From the NCBI RefSeq assembly GCF_051020985.1, contig NC_135012.1, forward strand, positions 6,760,451 to 6,824,450: a stretch of DNA of 64,000 bases, given 5' to 3'. This document shows, piece after piece, positions 1 to 9,024 of this stretch; the first letter of the stretch is position 1; each line of letters starts with the position of its first letter. The notes under the pieces were generated by a model. That model had not been told where the DNA came from and made no database searches. It worked only from the letters and a program-made list of their open reading frames with translations. Source of the DNA: Nomia melanderi (taxonomy: Eukaryota > Arthropoda > Insecta > Hymenoptera > Halictidae). A program made the position numbers and the translations under genes.

Positions 1-1669
1 TAATTTTAGCTTCGTACCACGTCGCGTTGCGGAGTGCTCCGTGTGTACCTTTTCCTCGGTCGTTCGATAGAAAACTTCCGTCGCGAGTCATTCGTACGCT
101 CGACCTATATCGGTAAAAAGCGACAGGTAGCAGGCCACTGTCCGTAGGACATCTTTTTATTTCACCGGGACATGTAAATGTCGCCTAAGAGACCCTAACG
201 ATCCTGTTTACGCTCGGCATTAGAACCCCGGAATATATATCGATGTGTATAGAGTATATCAATCTGTCTATCGCTACACGATTTTAATGAAGCAATTACC
301 TTGGCAGGCTACCCTTTACCTTGTCCCTTAGCCAACGATTCACTCGAGGCGATTTACAGGAGCGTTCGTTAATCCGTCGTAAAATTATAACACTAGTCGC
401 GTGTCGATCTGGGGGGGGGGGGGAGAGAAATTCCAAGATGCCTAGGGAAACTCTTGAACTGATCGAGTGATGTAGGAATCCTGAGACGCCTAGGGAAACC
501 CTTGAACTCTTCGGGGAAAACAGCGTGGATGCTCCTAGCAGGAACGCTGCTTGCCAAATTGTGATTTACGAACGCACGACGATGGACACGTATTTACATA
601 CCGGCCGGCCACGGACAGCTGCCTGGAAACTCGTAATGTAATTTTAACTCGGTGCCGAGTGGACGGCTGTCACGCGCGGGATCTCTCTTCCTGCTTCCCG
701 TGGACGAAAGTCAGCTCCGTCCCGGCGACATTCTTCCAGTGCGTTGTCCGCGCGGGACACAGGCCGCGTGGCGAGCGAGAGGGAGAGACTCGATGGGAAT
801 TTTTCCGGCGTTCCTGTTTTGCGGTTAAGCTAATTTATTGGCACTAATCGATCGTGCCGCGGCGATCGCTGTTCCACGCGGATTCCGCTGGATCCTCCGA
901 TGTCGCTTCTCTCCCTCCTCATTTCTCCTTCGACTGTTTCTCTCGCGCAACCAGGAAGCCGTAAAATCTTTATTGTTGAATTATCACGCGGTATCTCGCG
1001 CGCGGCCGATCCCCGGGGTCGCGAGCCACGCAACACGGGAAAATTCTTTCCCGATCTTGATAACTGTTTCTGCTTCCACGAAGTCGATGGAATTGCATGC
1101 TTGCCCGATCGGATGCGTCCATTCAGATTAGGGATTGCCGCGCGAGCCATCGGCCTTTGTGAATGCCCGGACGACCCGTCGATTGCTCTGTAAAAAATTC
1201 TTTGCAGCTCTCAATCCAGTGCGCATCTGCTCGATCGAGATAACAGGGTCAGGACTATTTGTCGCCCGCTTTTTGTTCCTCCCGTCATCTCGATGCCCCG
1301 TGATTCCAGTACCGTTTCTGGCCAACGATCTTCGGGTCTCTCCGCGACGACTCGTGATTCCGCAGAAGGAGAGACGCGCGATTCAGGTTGACGAGGATTC
1401 GATGACTCTCGAAAATAACCCCGACCCCGCCGATTCGTTCCTCGCTTCCCGGTGTTCTTGCGGCCGTAAATAGGTTAATTTTCTCCTAACTGTTCCGAGA
1501 AACATGTAGATCATCGCGATCTTGCGATTCCTCGGTTTTTGCCCCGGGGAACCGGGTAGTTCGCCAGATGCCAGCGGAATCTTCTTCTGACGCCGAGGAA
1601 CGGTTGATCGCGGAACCTGCGATTTGCCAGCGGAAATTGAATCTATTGTCGTTTGTTTCTCGTGCGCAG
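1..1669. other. Non-coding left flank; intron or upstream of the ZP gene
   Basis: I found no exon here that I can support. The ZP gene must have more 5' coding sequence, because its first visible exon starts in the middle of a codon after a splice acceptor. This stretch is therefore most likely its intron, with the signal peptide and the ZP-N half left of the window. It holds a run of 13 G at 411-423 and a 20-base direct repeat (441-460 and 489-508, one mismatch). Short open frames at 551-847 and 838-1473 lack any recognisable composition or motif. Confidence 0.5.
411..423 (+). repeat. Poly-G run (13 G)
   Basis: Thirteen consecutive G residues. Such a run is prone to slippage and can form a four-stranded structure. 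It is also a common place for a sequencing or assembly length error. Confidence 0.9.
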
Positions 1670-2644
1670 CATGGTCGAGATCAGGGACGAGATCTCTGAG
1701 TCAGCTCCTATGCCGATCTTAGGGGTCGGTGTCAGACAGGGCGGCACCTTGGTCACCGGCGAATTGAACGTCAGCCCAGGAACACCTCTGCAAATGGAGA
1801 TCTTCCTAGACAATCATTCGGCGCCGATTTACGGACTGTTGGTCAGCTACATGCTGGTCACCGACACCAAGTCGCAGGAGGAGACGATCATTATTAACGG
1901 GTAAATAGAATTCTTTGACCGTTTCCCGCGGTTGCTCCGAACGGGACGATTGTTCAACTTGATTTTTACTTGCACAGTTGCTCCGTGGATCCGTACCTCT
2001 TCGAGAACTTCAACACCGTGGACGGTGACTTCTTGACGGCGAAATTCCGGGCTTTCAAGTTCCCGGAAAGTACTTACGTGCAGTTCCGCGGAACAGTGAA
2101 CGTCTGTTTGGACAAGTGCCAAGGGGTAAGTTGACAGTCAGACTCGCAGAATGACGCTGTCGAGGTTTGTTTAAGTGATCCTCTGACCGCAGATCGAGTG
2201 CATCAATGGGCAAGTAGGTTTCGGTAGGAAGAGAAGGGCCATAGAAGCCTCGAACAACGACAAGAACAAGATCTTCGAGGTGACCATGTCCACGTTCATC
2301 AAGGTGGACTTCGAGGAAGACGCCATTGTCGACAAAGGTAAATTCCCGCGTGCTGTTCGTAGTTCTCCTGTTTTAATGCCGATTCCACGTGCTCGACAGC
2401 TCTGTCGGAAATGTACATCAGAAAAGGGAAGAACCGGACGAAAGCCAGAGCCGTGATCGCGGAAGAAGTCAGAGATCAGGCTGTCCCGACGACGATCAGA
2501 ACAGAGGAGAGAGCTTTCATTGCGCAACAAAGGAGTGAACAATTTAAATACAATGTTACTGAGACGGAGACGAGCGGCTCCTCGTGTAGAACGATAGCTA
2601 TTGGCTTCGCTGTTGCCCTCCTCTGTCTCTGCAAGATGTTGTAG
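1670..2644 (+). CDS. ZP-domain membrane-anchored protein, 3' part (quasimodo/cuticlin type)
   Basis: Four exons are visible: 1670-1900, 1978-2125, 2193-2337 and 2400-2644, all with GT-AG borders and matching phases. They give the last 255 codons of a protein that starts left of the window. The first three exons encode the C-terminal half of a zona pellucida domain, an extracellular polymerisation module: SPGTPLQMEIFLDN, then Cys-rich segments GCSVDPYLFENF, VCLDKC and IECINGQ. A dibasic furin-like site RKRR follows directly, as is usual at the end of ZP domains. After about 100 charged residues the protein ends in a hydrophobic stretch (FAVALLCLCKML) preceded by small residues (SGSS), with no cytoplasmic tail, which resembles a GPI-anchor signal. 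Insect quasimodo, an apical ZP protein, is the best candidate from memory; other cuticlin-like ZP proteins are possible. Confidence 0.85.
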
Positions 2645-3573
2645 GATTCAAGGAGGAACCGACTTACTTCAGGAACGACGAACGATCGCTGATTGTAAAT
2701 AGAAGGCAGCTAGTGAACCAGCCGGGTTCGAGCGAATCGTCGAGGAGAAACGGACCGAGTTTGGAGCCGGACGTTAGTATAATTCTTTTCCTTCATACGT
2801 AGAAGCAACGGTGACCTGCGAACGCGATTCCGCAACGATTCAAGAAATCCGATCGACTCCTTGTAGGAGTTACTGTAACGACGAACGATCGCGATCCGTT
2901 TGATACTGGGTTAAAAAGAAAACGTGCTCAAGGTACTTCTCCGCTCTGCGACCGTCGAATTTCCGTTCATATCCGTCCCCCGTGCCCAATCGTTGTCTTT
3001 CCTCTTTATGATCTTAGTTGTACGTTCGTGAATCGTTTAATAAATAACAACCGGCGTGTCTGCACGCCGAAAGAAAATCGGCCTTTGCGAGCGGAGAATG
3101 CCGAAGACCTAGTCGCGCGGTCAGCTGTAACATCGTGGTACGACTTCAAGCAAATATAGAGAATCACAGAGGTAATTAATCGCTGCTACAATATCCGAGC
3201 GTAACTATAACGGAACGCCGCTAGTGTAAAATAGCTATTAATAAAGAGGGGGCCGACGCGTCGATACGCGTAGATTCCCGCTCCTTGTCGTTCCTCTCTC
3301 CCGTGCAAGAGCGTGTATCCTTGCTTCGCAGTTGCGGCGAGTGACGGGGAACAAAGAAGAAGGCTAATGAAAACGCGCATTGAAATATACAAAAAAAAAA
3401 CCATACGCATATACTTGGATTGTTTAACACTCATGTATACATGACGACTCCGTATAAAAAAAAATATATATATATACATAATGTATTTCTTTGGCTTGTA
3501 ATAATATCGAATAGACAAACGTCGATCATCGCAGTTCGGTTATGCTTCGATACTCGCGGCTACCACGGTCCGT
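2645..3573. other. Convergent 3' UTR region between the ZP gene and Mccc2
   Basis: No coding sequence is seen between the two stop codons. The stretch is expected to hold both 3' UTRs. It includes the shared poly(A) hexamers near 3.04 kb and an A-rich plus TA-rich tract at about 3391-3481. Confidence 0.6.
3039..3044 (+). terminator. Poly(A) signal AATAAA for the ZP gene
   Basis: AATAAA lies 395 bases after the ZP stop codon and is the first good signal downstream on this strand. It overlaps an ATTAAA on the opposite strand at 3036-3041 that could serve the convergent Mccc2 gene. Confidence 0.5.
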
Positions 3574-6500
3574 CTACATGCGGAATATTCCGAATTTACT
3601 TTCAGGAATCGGTGCGTTCAGCGTCGCTGATAAACTGAGCCCGAGCACCAGTCTGGTATCGGCGGGGTCAATCACACCGTCGTCCCATAATCTGTAAGAA
3701 TGATTTAATTTCGTGACTTCGCGTTTTCAGCTTGAAAATTTTAGCTAGACTCACCTGGCACTAGCGTAATAGGGGTTGCTTTCTTGCTCGAACTTCTCTA
3801 TGATTGGTCTCTTGATCTTTTCTTCCTCTTCCACGGACCACTGTTAAAGTCAGCAAAATTGAAATCCTGTCTAAAACGATAAATCTCGACATCTGTACCT
3901 GTTTGCCTTCTCGCTCGCACTGTTGTCTGCTAATCTGAACCATTACTCCTGCAGCTTGTTCTCCTCCCATCACAGATATCTTGGCGTTCGGCCAGGAATA
4001 GAGGAATCTCGGGGAATAAGATCGACCACACATTCCTGTCATCAAGTAGATATAAGTAAAGATGATCAAGGTTCCTTTACTGTTCAAAGCATCGAATATC
4101 TAACCCAAAATGCTTTTATATTAACAAACCATAGTTTCCGGCTCCGTAAGAACCACCTATCAACACCGTAATTTTTGGTACTTGAGCGCAGGCGACTGCA
4201 GTCACCATTTTCGCTCCATTCTTCGCAATACCTCCAGCTTCTGCATCTCTTCCCACCATAAACCCTGTAGTTTCATAGCGAACGTGTCGTAAACTGTTAC
4301 ACAGGGTATATATACTTCGAGATAACGATATTCAGGGAGATCATAAGTGATAGTCAATTTTTCCATATTAGTTTCCGCTTTAGACCGTTTCTTAACGCGT
4401 TAAATGCCGCACAATTTTACAGAGTAAAATTATTTATAATATAGAAGTGTTTTCAAATAACAATCGTTTAATTGAATCAACTATAGTAATTCGATGCGGC
4501 TGGAGGTCACGGGTGACCTCTAAGGCATTGAACGTGTTAAAATACATGTCTGGGCTCAGTAACCTAGAATGGAGTCCTCGCTGCATCGTTATCGCGAAGT
4601 GTACTATTGTTTCAACGAAGCAGTAGATACGGGCCTGTGATATTCTGCAAGAAGATAAGGGGAATCTTCCGTTGCGCACAGAGCTGTATGAAATGCGCAC
4701 CCTTGAGGGCACCTTCCGAAAAGAGCACCCCATTATTCGCGACTATTCCCACCGGATAACCGTAGATCCTAGCAAACCCAGTAACCAAGGTTTCACCGTA
4801 CTGCGCTTTGAATTCGCGGAACTTGGATCCGTCAACGATTCTGGCGATCACTTCTTTCACGTCGTAGGGTCGCTTCAGGTTGGTGCCAACGATACCATAG
4901 ATCTCATCGACCGCGTGAGCCGGTACGTCTATTTGCTTGCTGATGTTCACGTGCATCGGCCTTTGCCGGTTCAAGTCACTGACGATCTGCCGGGTAATGT
5001 AAAGAGCGTGATGGTCGTCCATCGCGTAATGGTCGGTCACTCCTGATGTCCTGAATCCAAATCACGGTAACTGAGCCACCGAGTTGCAGCATATCCAGTG
5101 GCGGCTCGTAACTATAATTAGTGGGGATGCTGCTCCAGAAAATGTTTAGCCTTTGTTTTTAAATGTTTGTATCTTTTTTTTAAACGGGAGGATTGCTACT
5201 GACATTAAGCTTAACACGTTGGATGCCGCACAATTTTAAGGTGCAGAATATGCGAAATGAAAAAGATACAATATTATAATATTTCACTGAATTGCGTTGT
5301 TGTTATCGCAGGTTTGTTTTCCCGAATGTCACTGCATTAGATAACATTATTTATAATATAGAAATGTTTTCAAATAATCATCGTTTAATTGAGGAAATCG
5401 CAGCAATTGAATTTGACCGGGGTTCACCGGTGACCCCAATGGCATTCAACGTGTTAAGGATTATATGTTGTACAAGTATAAGGAAAGAATTAAAGAAAAA
5501 AAGGACTCATATTAAATGTTATCGATAATATCAAGTGGAAATTGGGGGTGCTGCAGTTCCACAGTGCCTATGCGCGAGCCGCCACTGAGAATATCTATAA
5601 TGTAGAATTATTTATTAATTACCGGCAATGTACCGCCGCGCCACCCAAATCCTCTGCAGAAATGTCCTCTCCCGTGGAAGCTTTGACTAGAGGTGGCCCC
5701 GCCAGGAATATGGTACCCTGTTTACCCACAATCACGTTCTCGTCGGCCATCGATGGTACATACGCACCCCCTACGAATTAATATTATTAGCCAGTCAAGT
5801 GAAATTCGTTAGAATCAACAGAAATCGATAGCGAATAGACCTGCCGTGCAGCTGCCCATTACCACAGCGATCTGTGAGATTCCCTTCGCGCTCATATTCG
5901 CCTGATTATAGAAACTCCTGCCAAAGTGCATTTTATCCGGGAACACATCGGACTGTCTAGACAAGTTAGCGCCACCGCTATCCACTAGATATATACAAGG
6001 CAGGTTATTCTCTTCCGCGATCTCCTGCGCTCTCAATTGCTTTTTCACCGTGATGGGATAATAAGTTCCGCCTTTCACCGTTGCATCGTTGGCGATAATC
6101 ACGCACTCAGTCCTACGCGAACAATCGTACTTAAAAAGGAATGAATTCCTCTGGACATTTTTATAAAGACAATAAACGACATCTACCCTGCCACTCGACC
6201 GATGCCGGTGATAAGACCACCAGCTGGCACTTCTTCTTTTTCGTACAGCTCAAAACCGGCTAATTGAGAGAATTCAAGAAACGGAGACGTTTTGTCTAGA
6301 AGAGTGTCGATCCGTTCTCGCGGCAAAAGTTTCCCCTTTTTCATGTGTCTTCCTCTCGCTTTCTCTCCTCCACCCTCCACGATTTTCTCGACCGTTGCTT
6401 TGAGTCGCTTCACCAGGTGTTCCATTTGCGTATAGTTCTCCTAAAGACAATGCGTTTGTAACTTTTTGACTCCGGCGCGCTCTCGGAGGAATCCATCGGT

Positions 6501-7261
6501 ATCATGTCAGTCGCTGCGACTGGTTGTCTACTGACTGGAGATTCGATACCATTTTTAGGATTAAAAAAACTAATAATTGCAAATAAATTAAAAATATCCA
6601 TTTTTGGATACTATGTATATATTGATGGATTTACAAGGGTGTGTATATACGCCTTTCGTAGTCAAAGGGTTAATTCTGTCTCAGTTTATTTCCAGGTACG
6701 TTATGGGACTCAAAACACAATTAACATTCATTTTTTTCCATTTAATTACCGTCTGGATCCACGAGTAACGACTTACGTAAGAGTGAAGTAACAATGTGCA
6801 TATAAAGTATGAAATTAGGAGGCAATTTGCATTCTTCTAATACACATATGTCTGTTGGAGTAGTTTGTTTTAGTGTAACACGGTATGCGTGAAATTGTGT
6901 AATAGACATAAATTAGATTATAGCAATGGCATAACAATGGATCTATGGGTTGAGTAAGCATGCGCGTTTCAGACGGTAGAGCGCGACTCGCGGAGCGTGG
7001 ACGTGCCTTCAAGTTATTTCAACAGGCGCTTGGACTTATTATCGCGCGAGCTGCGATAATGGAGGACGTCACGCGGCTGATGTGGCAACGGTTGTTATAC
7101 TTTTCTCTTAACGACACGAGAAAAGTACAATGAGAGTTAAATTGAAATGTAAGGTGAACGAAACCACGATCATTTGTGAATGAGAATGACCCAGCCGATC
7201 GATCTAACCTGATACTCCGCCGAGTTAGAGTCTTGCGAAGTACCGATGATAACCGCTTCAT
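3574..7261 (-). CDS. Mccc2: Methylcrotonoyl-CoA carboxylase beta chain, mitochondrial
   Basis: This is the biotin-dependent carboxyltransferase subunit that works with MCCC1 in the mitochondrial matrix to carboxylate 3-methylcrotonoyl-CoA in leucine breakdown. Exons in transcript order are 6440-6187, 6112-5841, 5770-5623, 5050-4635, 4264-4130, 4035-3899, 3840-3755 and 3691-3574. They sum to 1566 bases, 521 residues plus stop. Family landmarks in order are GGGEKARGRHMKKGK, LLPRERID, ITGIGRV, NDATVKGGTYYP, VDSGGAN, MGSCTAGGAYVPSMADEN, SAEDLGG, AMDDHHALY, YGIVGTNLKRPYDVKEV, LFLQNITGFMVGR, GGSYGAGNYGMCGR, SVMGGEQAA and the C-terminus FGIFRM. The human protein is about 563 residues, so roughly 25-40 N-terminal residues remain. 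A likely first exon is 7261-7209, encoding the basic presequence MKRLSSVLRKTLTRRSI. A short linking exon is uncertain (6771-6750 fits). One intron has a GC donor (exon end at 4635). Confidence 0.93.
4392..4540 (+). mobile_element. TTAA-bounded MITE, family A, copy 1 (internally shortened)
   Basis: 149 bases bounded by TTAA at both ends, with inverted ends: left TTAACGCGTTAAATGCC, right (reversed) TTAACACGTTCAATGCC. It shares the interior motif GCCGCACAATTTTA and the GGTCACGGGTGACC palindrome with copy 2 but lacks about 100 central bases. A TTAA target site is the hallmark of piggyBac-type transposases. No coding capacity is present. It lies in an Mccc2 intron. Confidence 0.8.
5211..5457 (+). 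mobile_element. TTAA-bounded MITE, family A, copy 2 (247 bp)
   Basis: Left end TTAACACGTTGGATGCC and right end (reversed) TTAACACGTTGAATGCC match at 16 of 17 positions. The length is 247 bases, identical to copy 3. An imperfect palindrome around CACCGGTG lies near the right end (5419-5437). It is inserted in the Mccc2 intron 5051-5622. Confidence 0.85.
6441..7208. other. Probable Mccc2 first intron(s)
   Basis: No large exon is visible between the presequence exon and the first sure exon. A possible 22-base microexon lies at 6750-6771 on the - strand. The rest is AT-rich. Confidence 0.4.
7209..7261 (-). CDS. Mccc2: Candidate first coding exon of Mccc2 (mitochondrial presequence)
   Basis: The exon starts at an ATG and reads MKRLSSVLRKTLTRRSI. 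It is rich in Arg, Lys, Ser and Leu, without acidic residues, as mitochondrial import signals are. It ends at a GTTAGA donor after two bases of the next codon. Joining it to the sure exons needs one small exon of length 3n+1 between them. Confidence 0.5.
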
Positions 7262-8280
7262 CGTGAAACGTCCTCGTGAAGTAACGCAAGTGCGTCAACA
7301 GCAGGTTGCTTTTTCTTAACATTATGTGTTACTGAATTTTCTGTATCACTGTTCGAACTCACGTATCACACCGTATGCTTACAATGCTTGTAACAATAAT
7401 TCACGCATGCCAGCGAGTTTCGACTGCTCAATGAGAGTCTCTTCTTTCCAATAAGGAGCCAATCACTGTGCCCATTCATTGTAGCCAGCGGTATAGCGAT
7501 ATAATCTGTGACGTGTAGATATGTATCTTTCAATCATGCATGATTTCAACTATAGAAAGAGTGGGGAATGTTTATTGTTTATTCGAGAGATATCAGTTTC
7601 GCCTATCTCACATTATAGATCAGATAATACGTATGAATATCAAGTGTAAAATTAGATTGTTCAGCACCAAATGAGGTTAAGATGATGTACTTCCATCGTA
7701 GTTCGTCAAAATCAGTGCAGATGGTGGGACACAGGATTTGCCCCCAAGGATATGTAACCGGCTACGATGATAAGTAAAAAGTGTACCCACAGATACGTTA
7801 TCCAATGGGATTTCCTGCAGTTCTCAAATACCGACTTCGGATATTTCAAAGTTTTCAATTGTTAATCGCACGAGGGAGCTATCGAGCAATACCGCAGTCT
7901 TTCAGAACGAGACAGAACTGTCACTTACGGAATTGCTGCGAACTAAATACAATTCTCACATAATGTCGATATTGAAAGAATTCCCGTTCAATAACAGACT
8001 CAAAAAAAGGGATGTCTACATTTTGTGTAGTTCCCAAAAATAGACATCTACTAAAGATATTAATTATAAACGTATTGTTTTTATAGATAGCACTCGAATC
8101 CGTCTCCGAGCGAAATAATCACTAGACTATCTAATCAATCCAGATAATTATTGTTAGATCTGTCACTAGCATTGTCACGATAATATCTACGATAAGAATT
8201 GTTCGGATACTCGAAGAAGAACGCAGTAATCGATCAATAGTTTTCCGGTTAACCGCTAAGGGTTCTAAATAGCAGACGTC
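7262..8280. other. Intergenic stretch between Mccc2 and the Gbeta locus
   Basis: No exon, RNA gene or repeat can be supported. The divergent orientation of Mccc2 (-) and Gbeta13F (+) places their upstream regulatory sequence here. Confidence 0.5.
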
Positions 8281-9024
8281 CCCCTGTCGATTTCAAAAAT
8301 GGCGGCGCGCGGGAAGCATGGCGCCACCGGTGTTCGGGTTTCTTCGTGTGCCGGCGACTTCGTACGGGGTGTACGGGGTCTACGGGACTCGAATCACGGA
8401 GCCCCGCCCTGCCGCCCGCCAGAGCCGTGAAGCAGCAGCAGTAGCAGCAACAGCAGCTCCGCTTGCTTCGTGTCAGTAATCATTTTTTTATCAATGAAAA
8501 CAATTGTCTGAGCGTGGTGTTGTTCGACTGACCAAAACTGATACGGCGAGTACGTTGTGCCCGTGTTCACGTCATACCATTCCATGCAGTGACTCGAGAG
8601 TTAACCTTAAAAAAGAAGTGGCGGTCTCAGTGGTGTCGCGATAGGTAGTACCCACGGTGAAAAGGGACTCGTCTCATTCGTTACACATCGCCGTCGACGA
8701 GTGCGTTTCTTTCGGTCCGTTTCTCGGCACGGTGTATCGAGACGGAGGCGTGTGAAAAGGAAAGTGCATCGTCATCGATGTGAGGAGATCGAGGATAGGA
8801 AAGAAGGCTCGCCGCTGCAGGAGGGAAAGAGAGCGAGAGAGAAAGAGAGAGGGTGAGCGAGAGAGTGAGAGAGATAGAACGAGAGAGAGAAAGAGAGAGA
8901 GAGAGGGAGAAAGAGTGAGTGAGTGAGAAAGGGATCGAGATAGAGAGGAGTCGTTCGTGGGACAGAGAGGCCGTTACATCGAGCCGGGAATTTTGGCAAG
9001 CGTCGCTCCGTTAGGGAGCTCCAG
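8281..9024 (+). promoter_or_regulatory. Gbeta13F: Possible promoter and non-coding first exon of Gbeta13F
   Basis: A GC-rich start with AAAATGGCGGCG (8296-8307, a YY1/Pho-like site) is followed by a GA-rich tract (about 8822-8948). The stretch ends in AGCTCCAG followed by a GTAGGA donor at 9025. The only ATG noticed in the last part (near 8779) is closed at once by TGA. This suits a 5' UTR exon spliced to the acceptor at 18654, which would make a 9.6 kb intron. The link is inferred from layout alone; a transcription start nearer 17-18 kb is equally possible. Confidence 0.3.
8822..8948 (+). repeat. GA-rich microsatellite tract
   Basis: The tract is an interrupted (GA)n with GAGAGAA and GAGTGAG units. 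Tracts like this upstream of insect genes often bind GAGA-type factors, which would suit a promoter here. Confidence 0.85.
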
